NCBI GenBank assembly: GCA_013397865.1 | Contig: VZTI01001046.1 | Coordinates: forward strand, 248,439-312,438 | Source: Struthidea cinerea | Lineage: Eukaryota > Chordata > Aves > Passeriformes > Corcoracidae | DNA length: 64,000 nucleotides | Reading direction: 5' to 3' | The notes under the pieces: model-generated | The model's input: the letters and a program-made list of their open reading frames with translations, nothing else | What the model was told of the DNA's origin: nothing | Database searches by the model: none | Shown: one piece after another, positions 37,589-48,308 of the stretch | Position numbering within the stretch: position 1 is the stretch's first letter | How the letters are laid out: each line of letters begins with the position of its first letter | Program-made: the position numbers and the translations under genes

Positions 37589-37741
37589 GCCTGCAGGTTG
37601 TGCTCAAGTCCATCATGAAGGCCATGGTGCCCTTGCTGCAGATTGGGCTGCTCCTCTTCTTCGCCATCGTGATGTTCGCCATCATCGGGCTGGAGTTCTA
37701 CATGGGCAAATTCCACAAAACCTGCTTTTCCAACGAGACAG
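37589..37741 (+). CDS. CACNA1B: CACNA1B exon 5 (domain I S4-S5 linker and S5)
   Basis: This 153-bp exon encodes the intracellular S4-S5 linker, the S5 pore helix and the start of the extracellular turret of domain I. Residues run (S)LQVVLKSIMKAMVPLLQIG, then the hydrophobic S5 segment LLLFFAIVMFAIIGLEFYMG, then KFHKTCFSNET. MVPLLQIG and GKFHKTCF favour Cav2.2 over Cav2.1 and Cav2.3. An N-E-T sequon in the turret sits where mammals, as I recall, have N-S-T, so this N-glycosylation site is likely kept. The acceptor is TGTGTCCCCCCAG at 37588 and the donor is ACAG|GTGAGC at 37742. Incoming phase 1 and outgoing phase 1 fit exons 4 and 6. A frame open across the exon extends 150 bp upstream and 100 bp downstream, but that extension is intron. 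Confidence 0.96.
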
Positions 37742-38333
37742 GTGAGCTCTGCCCTTGGGATCTTTCTGTCCTGCTTCTGTGTTGCTTTTCCTTTGGCCTC
37801 TTTCACATTCCCTGCGTTCTCTCCCTCTTTACCCACCTATTCTGAGAGTTACCAGAATTTTGTGCCCACCCTACGGGGACTGGGACAGATTCTCCTCTCT
37901 CTGATGCCACTGGGCTGCTCCCAGTCTGCCCAAGAGGGAGATGAAAAATTCTTTTGGGACAGGAGGCCCCAAGAACTTTCATAGCAGAAGCCCAGAACCA
38001 AATTCCTGTTGTTTCATTTTATTCCTCGGTGTCTGTTTGTGTTTTCACTGGGTTCTGCTTTATGCACCTTGAGTTTCCTGGAAAGGTTTCTGGGCAAACT
38101 TCGGTGTGGGACAGTAACAGATCAAAAAGTCTGGGAGCAACCAAAGAATAAAAGGTTGATAGATGGGAGGCAAGGAGTCCTTTGATGGAGAAAGGATAAA
38201 AATGACCTTCAGAGAAGGGAAACTGGGCCCTGGAGAGTGAACGATGTGTCTGCCTGTGACTGAGTGATAAACCCCCTAAAATGGAGGTGGAGAAGGATGA
38301 TCCCAGAGATTTTTGGCTGGGAACAGCTGTGTC

Positions 38334-38396
38334 GAATCATGGAACGGTTTGGGCTGGGAGGGACCTTAAAGATCATCTCGTTCCACCCCATTCCTT
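38334..38396 (-). mobile_element. CR1 LINE terminal fragment in intron 5
   Basis: GAATCATGGAACGGTTTGGG, CTGGGAGGGACCTTAAAGAT and CATCTCGTTCCACCCC are the reverse complement of the CR1 terminus. Confidence 0.88.
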
Positions 38397-41227
38397 TATA
38401 GTAGTGTTAATATATGTTTGTTATCTGATAACACACATAAAATTGCTGTTCTTGTCTCCAAACCATTGCATTTTAAGGTGCAATTGACTTTCTTTAAACA
38501 CAGCCTTCTATTTTCAGTCAGTATCGCTAATAGGTCTTAACATTGATTTATTTCCGTGCAATCCAGGGGGGATAAAACAGCGTCCCTGCCAAGTCTCTGA
38601 GCTTTCTGATGGGAACAGTTCAGTACACTCAGTGCACACAGGGATTTGCGAAGGGAATTCTTGCTCGTGTTCCTATGGAATGCTGGAAAACTGTAACGCG
38701 GGTCATGAAGGACAGCTGGGAGTTAGGACTTGTGAGAAAATCCCAGCGATTCCTGGAGGAAACGAGTGTTTGGACTGGATTCGTAGGAGGAAAAAGCCTC
38801 TTTGTGGGTGGTGTGGCCCCTGCGAGGGGCTGCGGCAGTGAGGACAGGGGGACAGGGACGGCAGTGACAATGTTGGTGTGGAGGAAGCAGCGGAGTTGGT
38901 GCCGAGGTGGTGGGGAGGATGAAATCCTGAGCAGGCTGGGCTTTCCTAGGAGTATTTCCAGGTCTGTTAAACTGCAGACGGGGCAGGGGATGTTTGTGCA
39001 TCCTTTGTGTGCGGGAGGCGGCTGCAGGCAGAGCCTGAGGCTCTCCCTCAGGCTGGCACCTGAAGGAGGAGGATTTTCTTCTCTCCCCCAGAACCTCGGT
39101 AGTGCAAAAGCCAAACATCACCCCCAAAGCCGTGCGTGCTTCCTGCAGGCTCGTCTCTGCCATCAGTGGCGGCCAAGAGGTCTCCGTGCCAGGTTTTGGG
39201 GACCGAGGACAGGTTTTTGTCATGGGTAATGTCGTGTGTAAGCGCCTCTTGCTGGCTGGGCGCATTCCAGCCCGGAATTGGGAGCGCAGCCGGAGCTCTG
39301 CTGCCTGTGCTGCATTTCTCTGCACGGCAGCAGCTGCCAGCTCGGTGGGAGCTGTGGCTCAGCTCCCGCATCCCCTCAGCAGGAGGGGGAAAGTGCCTGT
39401 GCCCTGGTCACTCCGTGCCCCGGGGCTGCCGAGCTGGCTTTGGGTGAGTTATGGGGATCCATTCCAGCTGCTGGGCGGGAAATGGTGTTTCTGGAAAGGA
39501 GACTGGGTTGGGGGGAGGCTTCCTGGCACTGCCTCCCCTGGGAGCAGAGCAGCCACGAAGCTTTTTAAAACCTAAGTGCTCCTCATCCCCGCAGAGGTGC
39601 ATTAAGGAGCCCAGGCAGAGACCACGGGCTCCGAACCGGCCTGAGCGTGGAAATGTGAGCTCATTAAAGAGATGCCTCTGGCAGCAGGTGGGAAACGGGA
39701 GGAGGGAAAGCTGCTCGTGCTTCTTGCTGTTCCAAATCCCCAAAGTGAGCAAACCCCCGGGGTTTTTCCTGGAATCAGGAGCTGCACGAGAGGTACCAGC
39801 TGGGCATCACGCAGGGCACCGAGCAGAGGTGTCAACACCGAGTGTTGCTCTGCTGAGCCAATAGCCTGGGTAGGTCAGGGCACCAAACTGGCGCCAAAAT
39901 ACGGCCAAAGGGTTATTCAAGGTCTTTCCCCCTCAGCCTGACTGTTCTGAGCTGGAAACATGTCATTATTTTAATGGAAAATGGGTAAAACTCCGTGGCA
40001 GTGCATGCTCCAGTCTTGCTTCCCTCTCCCTGCACCCTCCTTGCTGTCCTGTTCTGCTGTCACGGGATCATTTTGAAGCACCTGACCCAGCCCAAGCGTT
40101 ACTCCAGGAGAGAAGGGCATCACATTTATTTCCCGTTTTTCCTTGGGATTCCTCTTTTCTCTGTCTCTCCAGCCATGAGGAGGAAGGGCCAGTTCTGGTC
40201 ACTGTTTTAAAAAGGAAGAAGTCCCCCACCCGCCTCTTTGTGGCGGATGTGCAATGCGTTTCCAGAGAATTCCCTGGCAGCAAAAGGCCAAACCGAGATG
40301 AAACTGGATCCTCTTTCCACAAACGGTCTGCAGGAGCCAGCTTTGGCATTTTCTTCTCTCACCAAGCCCTCACGAGAGCCTGTGGTGACCCATATGGGAG
40401 CTGGAGGTTTGCCCTGCACCGAGGCGTTGAGTCAACAGGAAAGTGTCCCATATAGATTTGTATAAATCCACACGCACTTAGATCCTGCTCCACAGTGACA
40501 ATTTTGCTTTCCTCCTGCAGGCTCTGCTCCGTGGAACGATTATTCCTAATTCTCGTTAGGGCTGCTGCTGCTTTTCCCCTGGTGAATTGGATTTTGTGCC
40601 GTTTGCTGCTCCATCACCATAACGTGTCCCTTTAAAAACCCTTTAAAAACCCTTTAATGCTTCCGCAGTCGCAGCTCTCCAAACACAGGGGTATGACTTG
40701 GGATATTTGTTTACTCCAAAAACCCAGCACTGGAGTTTTCCAAGCTGCTCTGGAGGGGGCTGCAACCCCTTCCCATGCTGGGCACCCTCCTGGCCATTCC
40801 TGGTGGTCCTTCCCTGGCAGATTTATCCACCTTGGCCCTCTCTGGGTCTGCACTGGAACTCAGCAGAGAAGCACCCATCCCACATGGATCCTTTCCCTGC
40901 CACACGTGCTGCATGTGGAGCAAAAATGCGGAGCCTGGGCGATTTCGGGGCAGTCCACACCCCAAAACTGGCACAGGTGCAGCAGGTGCCCTTTTGATTT
41001 AAGGTTACAGAGCCAGTATTTAGCACTTTGGGGTGTTTGAGGTGTGTCCCGTTCCCAAAGCCCTGCTTTTGCCACGCTCTTGGTTTTATTTTTTGTGGTG
41101 TTTTGGGGTTTTTTTTGTGTGTGTGATGTTTTTGTGCTGCTCTAACACCATTTCCAGGCCTCTCAGATGTTTTGAACTGTCACGAGCCAGGAATTATTTG
41201 CAGTTTGGAAGCCTCTTCCCCCAGATA

Positions 41228-41482
41228 ACAGGAAATGGCCTCAAAAGTTGGGCCAGGGGAGGTTTAGACTGGAGATGAGGGGAAATTTCCTCACGGAAGG
41301 GGTGGTCAGGCATTGGAAGGAGCTGCCCAGGGTGGAGTCCCCATCCCTGGAAGTGCTCAAAAAGGTGTGGATGTGGCACCTGGGGACACGGGTTAGTGGT
41401 GACCATGTTGGTGCTGGGTTGGTGGTGTCACTGGGTGATCTTGGAGGTCTTTTCCAACCTAATAAATTCCACAATTTGAGAT
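41228..41482 (+). mobile_element. CR1 LINE 3' end in intron 5
   Basis: ACAGGAAATGGCCTCAAAAG, GAGATGAGGGGAAATTTCCT, GTGGAGTCCCCATCCCTGGA, then GGTCTTTTCCAACCTAATAA. Related to the copies at 11505 and 58352. It ends about 180 bp before the minisatellite that leads into exon 6. Confidence 0.93.
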
Positions 41483-41663
41483 GGCAAACTGTGAATTTTG
41501 GGCCCTTCAGGGACTGCTCTGCTCCACCCTGCACTAACCCATCCCTCACAGCCCAGCAGCGTGGAAATGATTACAGGGACACAGCTCTTCCACATCCATT
41601 TCCACAAAGAAACCCAAAATGTGAATTTAATCCTTGCAGTGGTGCCAGGAGGGTGCAGCAGCA

Positions 41664-42337
41664 ACAACTTCTCAGGATGGTTCCAATCAGGAATTTCCCA
41701 GGATGGTTCCAATCAGGAACTTTTCAGGATGATTCCAATCGGGAACTTATCAGGATGGTTTCAATAACTTTCAGGATGGTTCTGATCAGGAACTTTCCAG
41801 GATGGTTTCAGTAATTTTCAGGATGGTTCCAATCAGGAATTTCTCAGGGTGGTTCTAATCAGGAACTTCTCAGGATGATTTCAATAACTTTCAGGATGGT
41901 TTCAGTCAGTAACTTTTCAGGATGGCTCTAATTAGGAACTTCTCAGGATGGTTTCAGTAATTTCTCAGGATGGTTCCAATCAGGAATTTCTCAGGGTGGT
42001 TCTAATCAGGAACTTCTCAGGATGATTTCAATAACTTTCAGGATGGTTCTGATCAGGAACTTTCCAGGATGGTTCTGATCAGGAACTTTCCAGGATGGTT
42101 TCAGTAATTTTCAGGATGGTTCCAGTCAGGAATTTCTCAGGATGGTTCCAGTCAGGAATTTCTCAGGATGGTTCCAGTCAGGAACATTTCAATTTCAGGA
42201 TGGTTCCAATCAGGAACTTTTCAGGATGGTTTCAGTAATTTTCAGGATGGTTTCAGTCAGGAACATTTCAGGATGGTTCCTATCAGGAACTTCTCAGGAT
42301 GGTTTCAGTAATTTTCAGGATGGTTCCAGTCAGTAAC
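41664..42337. repeat. 20/26-bp minisatellite, 27 units, ending at exon 6 acceptor
   Basis: I count 27 copies of AGGATGGTT (or variants) followed by either CCAATCAGGAACTTCTC (long unit, about 26 bp) or TCAGTAATTTTC (short unit, about 20 bp). Short and long units alternate in blocks, suggesting a composite higher-order unit. The last copy (AGGATGGTTCCAGTCAGTAAC) ends 19 bp before the exon 6 acceptor. Confidence 0.95.
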
Positions 42338-42356
42338 TCCTCTTCCCTCCCTGCAG
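42331..42356 (+). promoter_or_regulatory. Branch point and 3' splice site of exon 6
   Basis: CAGTAACTCC (42331-42340) offers a branch adenosine at 42335-42336, about 20 nt before the AG at 42355-42356, followed by the tract TCTTCCCTCCCTGCAG. The AG-free zone reaches back only to 42334, so the branch must lie in this GTAAC. That GTAAC belongs to the last unit of the minisatellite. Confidence 0.6.
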
Positions 42357-42544
42357 GTGAGGAGGTGGGAGACTTTCCCTGCGGAGAGGAGCCTCCGGCC
42401 AGGCAGTGTGAGAGCGGGACCACGTGCAGGGAGTACTGGCAGGGCCCCAACTACGGCATCACCAACTTTGACAACATCCTCTTCGCCGTGCTCACGGTCT
42501 TCCAGTGCATCACCATGGAGGGCTGGACCGACATCCTCTACAAC
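42357..42544 (+). CDS. CACNA1B: CACNA1B exon 6 (domain I turret, pore helix, selectivity filter)
   Basis: This 188-bp exon encodes the extracellular turret, pore helix and selectivity filter of domain I. After the shared glycine it reads EEVGDFPCGEEPPARQCES, then GTTCREYWQGPNYGITNFDN, then the pore helix ILFAVLTVFQCITMEGWTD and ILYN. The E in TMEGW is the domain-I glutamate of the EEEE calcium-selectivity ring. Cysteines at GDFPCG, RQCES and TTCRE are the usual turret cysteines. VGDFPCG and CREYW..GPN identify Cav2.2. The turret appears one residue shorter than the mammalian protein as I remember it. The acceptor is CTTCCCTCCCTGCAG at 42356 and the donor is AAC|GTGAGT at 42545. The exon ends in phase 0, as expected before exon 7. 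The acceptor directly follows a minisatellite. Confidence 0.96.
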
Positions 42545-44271
42545 GTGAGTGCCCTGCTGGGGCTGGGGGGTGTTGGTTGGGGAAAGATGGTTCTGGGAGA
42601 GAAAAAATTAATTTAGTTTGTGTGGTTTTCACCTCCTGCTCCCCTGATTTTCAGGAGGATTGTTCCTGTTTTCCTAAGGGGCTGTTTCTGGTTGAATCTG
42701 TGGTGCTTTGAGGCTGCAGGTGGGATGTGTGGTGGCAATGGGGTGTTGGTGTCACCCCAAGGTGCTCCTGTGCTCTGCTGGGTGAGCAGGAGTGGGTTCT
42801 CACAGTGCCCCACAGACAACCCAATTCGTACAAAACTGGGTGGCAAAAGCAGCAACTCCTTAATATTTTGTACCTGGAGGTTTCCTCTCCTGAGGGGTGT
42901 AGCCCTTGCTGATCACACTTGTGATTCTGAGCTCCAGTACTGGTTTTGGTTAGTCCAGAACAATTTTGCAGGGCTCTGTCACTCACCTTCGCCCCTGGCG
43001 TGGCTCTGTGGGCTGCACAGAAGATGCACCAGGCTGAATTCCCTTCCCTCCTGCAAGGCAGGACCCCGACTGTCCCAACCTCTTGGCCGGCCAGTTTTGC
43101 TCTTGCCAGTTTTACAAAGAGCAGGACGATCCCACCCAGCCTCTGCTGGCTCCCGGGCAGTGCAATGCCCTCGTTTGAGGGTGTAGTTTCTGTGGGAAAA
43201 TCTCTAAGTCAGGCACTCCTGGTGCCCTCAGCCCATGTCTCTGGCTGGAGGGATGATGCTGTGCTCAGTGTTCTTCATCACAGACTCCAGACCCCTGCTG
43301 GGCCCTTTCAGTCCTTCCTGGGATGGTTTTGTAGCAGCAGGAAAGGATTATTATCCTCAGCCACAGTAATTGCCAGGTACAATTCTGCTGTGTTTGGAGC
43401 CCATAAATCTGATTTATTCCCTTCTCCCTCTGCTGCTCAGTTCCTCCATCTATTCCCAGTCTCTGACCACTTAAATCCATCTCTAGAAGATTTCCCCGTT
43501 ACATTTCTCCCCTCACCCCGAAGCTTCACCACACCACCAGTTTCTCTCCCCTCCTCATTCAGCATTCCTGCTCCTTCCTGCCGGTGCCAAGTGTTGTAAG
43601 AAGAGCCCATTAGCATCCTGGCTGGGATTGATTAATCAATATGTGGTGTATGAGATATCTTCTCCCACCCTGCCTCTCGTGCCACACGCAAAACCCCGAG
43701 CTTACCATGGGGGTATTGATTTTGGGGGTTGCTCTGGAGCTGTTGTAGTTTCATTCCAGATACCCGTTAATCTAATTGGGAACAGGTGCCCGGAGCACCT
43801 GCAGAGTTGGATTTGTTGTGTCTGAGACCTCAGCTTAGGGTTTGGTGCTGGGATCTGGCAGGTCTGAGGGGCTCTGGATGTTCTGGCGGAGGGCGAGTGG
43901 TTTGTGCTGTGCCACTGGGCACTGAGCAGAAGGAACGCCCTGTCCCTTGTCCCCGAGTGCTGTCACCCTCTCCCTGTGCTGCTCTGCTGGCTGAGAACCT
44001 GGCTGTGCTTTTGCAGGTTGGAAACTGAGAGAAGCTGTGGGTGGGGAAGATCCTCTCTGTGCAGTCCTCAACTTTTTCACAGCTTCAGTCATGTGCTGTT
44101 CTCCGGCCCCTTGTTTGTTGGTTTGGTGTTGTCCGTGCCTACTCCAAGTTCATCAGACTGAAAAAGGAGACAGAAGCCCAGATTATGCTGCAGCAGTGGC
44201 TGAAAATCCCCCACGGGGTGTTTGTGGAGGCCTTGTCAGGCTGTGCCCGGGAAACAGCAGTGAAGTCGTGG

Positions 44272-44838
44272 AAGTATAGAATGGTTTGGGTTGGAAGGGA
44301 ATTTAAAGCTCATCCCATCCCACCCCTGCCATGGGCAGGGACACCTCCCACTGTCCCAGGCTGCTCCAAGTCTTGTCCAGCCTGGCCTTGGGCACTGCCA
44401 GGGATCCAGGGGCAGCCACAGCTGCTCTGGGCACTCTGTGCCAGGGCCTGCCCACCCTCCCAGGGAACAATTCCTTCCCAATATCCCATCCAACCCTACT
44501 CTCTTTCAGTTTAAAATCATTGCCCCTTGTTCTGTCACTCTGCCCATATAAAAAGTCCCTCTCCATCCTTTTCATGAGCTCCTTTAGGCCCTGCAGGGGG
44601 CTCTGAGCTCTCCCTGGAGCTTTCTCCTGTCCAGGTGAACACCTCCAGCTCTTCCAGCCTGGCTCCAGAGCAGCTCTGTGGCCCCTCTGGACTTGTTCCA
44701 GCAGCTCCACGTCCTCCTGGTGTTGAGGACCCCAGACCTGGAGACAGAACCCCGAGCAGGGTCCTACAAGGGCAGAGTAGAGGGGAAGGATCAGCTCCTT
44801 CCTTCATCCTGGCCACTCCTCTGGAGATGGAATCCATC
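44272..44838 (-). mobile_element. CR1 LINE 3' end, longest copy
   Basis: AGTATAGAATGGTTTGGGTT to GATCAGCTCCTTCCTTCATC and CTGGAGATGGAATCC. Common subfamily, about 565 bp, antisense, 1.7 kb after exon 6. It includes an unusual TTTAAAATCATTGCCCCTTG block. Confidence 0.92.
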
Positions 44839-45365
44839 CAGCTCCAGGCAGCTCAGCAGCTGCACGGGGATGCTGCCTGATCCAGCCTGATCCCTGCTGC
44901 ACCCAGGCTGGGAAGAAGCTGGAAGATGTTTCCTCTTGAATCCAGAGCTGGTGGAGTAAGTGAACACACGCTCAGACTTAGAGAGGGAGAGTCAGAGGTT
45001 GTTCCTTGTTAAGGGGCTCTGATTCACCACCCGAGTTTTCCCCTGCTGAGGAAAATGGTTTTTTGGCAGGAAAATTTTATCAGGAAGAGTTTCCCTGCCA
45101 GCCCCAGGCTCTGGACTCCTCAAGGAGAGCAGCATTCCCCTGATGCAAGATACTCGTCAGAGCTGAGCTCTGGACCTACTTTTAATCTTTTGCTTAATTA
45201 AGATTTGCAAAGGGCTGTGGGACCACAGCAGGCAAGATGTGGTCTGTGTAAACTGGGATTAAGCATTAGTAGGAAAAAAGGCTGGAGCTTTTTCTCCTGC
45301 TAACTCATGAAAGCAGGGAAAAACCACCCAGTTCTGCTGCCCCCAAAATAAGGAGAACATGGAAC

Positions 45366-45803
45366 TGTGGGAGCAGGTCCAGGGGAGGCCACGAAGTTGG
45401 GAAGGGAATTAGAGCACCTCCCCTATGGACACAGAAGAAGACACAGAAGAGGTTGTGTGGAGAGCTCAGAGCCCCTTGCAGGGCCGAAAGGGCTCCAGGA
45501 GAGCTGGAGAGGGACTGGGGACAAGGGCTGGAGGGACAGGACACAGGGAATGGCTTCCCACTGCCAGGGGGCAGGGATGGATGGGATATTGGGCAGGAAT
45601 TGTTCCCTGGGAGGGTGGGCAGGCCCTGGCACAGGGTGCCCAGAGCAGCTGTGGCTGCCCCTGGATCCCTGGCAGTGTCCAAGGCCAGGCTGGACACTGG
45701 GGCTTGGAGCATCCTGGGACAGTGGGAGGTGTCCCTGCCCATGGCAGGGGTGGCACTGGATGAACTTTTAGGTCCCTTCCAACCCAAATCTGTGATTCTG
45801 TAA
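45366..45803 (+). mobile_element. CR1 LINE 3' end
   Basis: GAACTGTGGGAGCAGGTCC to CCCTTCCAACCCAAATCTGT and GATTCTGTA. Common subfamily, sense. It lies about 530 bp from the antisense copy at 44272, forming an inverted pair. Confidence 0.93.
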
Positions 45804-46160
45804 AAGCTGCTGTTCCTCAGGCTCAGCCGAGCCCTTCCTTCGCCCCTTCCCGTGTGTGCCACCGCCACAGGCTGCCTCTGCTTGGGGCAGGTTTGTCCCC
45901 CTCCCTTGCTGGGAGCAGCCAGCCCTGCTGGGGCCGAAATCCCTCTGCAGCCAGGCAGTCTGGGACTGAGAGCCATTCCAGGAAGGTTGAGGTTACAACT
46001 TCTTCCTTAATGGCCCCTTCGTTTCCTGCTGGATTGATTGTCCTGCACCCACAGGGCTTTGCTGTCGCTCCCCTCCCCCTGCTGCACTTCGGCTGCGGGG
46101 TGCTGAGGAGAGTCAGGGTTTTATTTGCAGGGATCAGTCACTGGGTGAGATGTGCATCAC

Positions 46161-46536
46161 TGTCGCTGTTACGTCTGAGGTGCACAAAGAAAACGCCACA
46201 GAGTCCAGGCTCATGAACAAGTGGAAGCTGAAGCTTTTCTTTAATAATTTTCCAACTACTTTTATAGGATAGATGGCAAAAGTGTGTTGAGTGGCAATAG
46301 GTAATTGGTTCCTCGGCCATCCACCCCTTGAGAGCATTGGCCAAGTTTTAAGAGATCTATTCCGAAATACTAACAAAGTCAAAGCCATAACAATCTTGCA
46401 AAGCAGCCTGCAGGTGCAAGAAGTTTATGGAACTGTGACCTTGTTTAAAATAGTTTCCATAGGAAAGACAGTCTGCTCACAGAATATTGAGAAAAGGCTG
46501 AAGAATTTCTCTGCTTCGAACTTTTTAGCATGTACA
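46161..46536 (-). mobile_element. Solo LTR, family A copy 2
   Basis: Starts TGTCGCTGTTACGTCTGAG and ends TTTTTAGCATGTACA, with an exact 6-bp target duplication CATCAC (46155-46160 and 46537-46542). It is nearly identical to the copy at 29288 except for about 11 extra bases (GAAGCTTTTCT region) and scattered substitutions. It is antisense to CACNA1B. Confidence 0.9.
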
Positions 46537-47505
46537 CATCACCAGTTCAGCATTAATTGAAATCTGGGAGGGTTAGCTCTGTCCTGAGAGCAGATTGGAG
46601 GCTGGAAAAGTTGGTCTGTGGTGGCATCAGGCAAGCTGAGGAGTTTGGTGTCAGGAAATGTGCAGGAAAGAGGGATTTGGGTTTGGTGGTTTGGCTCAGG
46701 TCTGTCCAAAGCGAGGGGTTTGTTGTGAGGGGTTATTCAGTCAATCCCAAAGGATGGAGGTGACTTTATAGGTGGTCCAGATCCAGCTTTCTTACAGGAT
46801 TTAGAAAGTCACAGCAGCAAAGATTTCAGCACAGCCTGTGCAGTCAGAAATCCACCTTGTAAATATTCACTTCCTGTCCTGCGATAAACTGAGGAATCAG
46901 GAGGGCAAGGAGAAAGCAAGTTCACAAATCTCAGCCCGTTTTTTCCTTGCTGATCCACTATTTATTCTTCCAGAGACTTTTCCTTTTAATTGGGGCCCAC
47001 GAAAAGCTTTCTGGCAAGGCTTTATCTGGGAGGCGATTTATGCCCGGAGCAAAGAGGCTGAATCATCAGGAGGGTGAAATTCTTCATTAATAAGCTGGGG
47101 AAAAGACCTTCCTGCCTCAGCAGCACAAGAGCTTTGGAACAATGACTCCAGCCAGGCTCCTCTGGGAGCTGCAGGTTTGTCTCAGCTGTGGCCTGTTTGT
47201 GCTCAAAACTGTCTAAGGAGCAATTCACGGAAGTTGATGAAGGGGAAGAACCTTTTTTCCAGCACCTCCTGCTAATTCCAAGCTTCAGCGTGGTCTGGGA
47301 ATGTGTTAAAATGGAGTAACCCAACTGTTTTCCTCAGGGTGGGAGTCCAGTGTTGCGACCAGGTTCTCAGTCCGACCCAGTGCAGACAGCTCAGAGATCC
47401 CTCGGGCACGGGCAGAGCGTTTTCTGGACCATGAAATTAGGGAAGAATCTGCCTGCTGTGGGGGGCAATGCTGCTCAGGGGCCACGTGGCCTAGACCTGA
47501 CTTTG

Positions 47506-47556
47506 TGCAGCTGGGAGCGGTCCAGCGCCAGGCTGGGAGCAGTCCAGCGCCAGGCT
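47506..47556. repeat. Short tandem duplication (22-bp unit, 2 copies)
   Basis: GCTGGGAGCGGTCCAGCGCCAG is followed directly by a near-identical copy (GCAGTCC in place of GCGGTCC) and GCTGGG. Confidence 0.8.
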
Positions 47557-47879
47557 GGGCCCGTGGCAGGAGCTGTGTCTCTCTGCAGTGTGGATTCAGC
47601 ATTAATTGGGTTGGTTCAGCATCTGGGGTGGTGCTGCTGTGCTCTGGGCTCTCTTGCTCAGACCCTTTGAGCAGGCTGTGCTCCCCTGGAGCTCCCCCCG
47701 GCCTTGGGGCGACGGGGGACACCGAGGACCCGCTTAGCCTGTGCCTGTGGTGCTGGCAGAGTGGGGCGTGGGGCGGGTTGGTTCTGGATCCCACAAACTA
47801 TGGAGAGGCTCCAGCCTGTCCTGGCAGAGCCACCAGGAACGGATGCCTTTTCCTCTGGTTCCAGAAACACGAGCCAGCC

Positions 47880-48308
47880 ACAGTCAGGGTGATAAGAAGG
47901 GGTTACCCCTTTATAGGAGGATGCAATTTGTCAGGTGGAAAATGCCAGAGGAGCACGCCCCGCATAAAGCGTGTACAGCCTTTATAGGTTTTGCAAATTG
48001 CCCTCTCTGACAAGAGCCCCCAATTAGAAGCACACTCGGTGGCACAATCCCCCCATCTCTAGCACCTTCTCAGTCTTCCCCCCGCAGATGAGGACTAAAC
48101 CCTGTTTATAAAAACGTTGTCTCGAAGAGCTGGTCTCAGCCTGGGTTTCTGAGGAGAGCCAGGATCGCACGGGGATGCTGGAAGTTGTTTTGTCTTTCTG
48201 CTTAGGAGAATGCCGGAGCTAAGGTACAACAACAGGCTGAAGCTACAAATACACGTGTAAAAATCACAGAGATATAAAAGAAAAAAGGCAAAAGTCAAGC
48301 TGGCATCA
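47880..48308 (-). mobile_element. Probable diverged LTR relic
   Basis: The right end GATATAAAAG....GGCATCA and the internal blocks CCTTTATAGGTTTTGCAAATTG and CCAATTAGAAGC resemble parts of the solo LTR at 8528-8960 in the same order and orientation. The left boundary and target duplication could not be fixed, so the start is approximate. It may be an older, truncated member of that family. Confidence 0.45.

Larger units (their letters stand above)
37742..42356 (+). other. CACNA1B: CACNA1B intron 5
   Basis: The intron is 4615 bp, with a GTGAGC donor and a CCTGCAG acceptor. It contains a short antisense CR1 fragment (38334-38396), a sense CR1 (41228-41482) and a 27-unit minisatellite that fills its last 700 bp. 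The stretch 38400-41220 shows no repeat or gene that I recognise. Confidence 0.93.

Noticed and set aside
37438..37845. Extended open frame over exon 5 as a longer exon
   Set aside because: The consensus acceptor at 37588 and donor at 37742 give the family-typical exon and correct phases; the extensions show no homology.
41498..42336. Repetitive peptide frames (DGSNQELFRM, GWFQSGT)
   Set aside because: They are chance translations of the minisatellite before exon 6, with no start context or conservation evidence.
44041..44514. Frame with a protein-like stretch (KFIRLKKETEAQIMLQQWLK)
   Set aside because: I know no matching family. There are no splice signals at its edges, and the frame continues straight into an antisense CR1.
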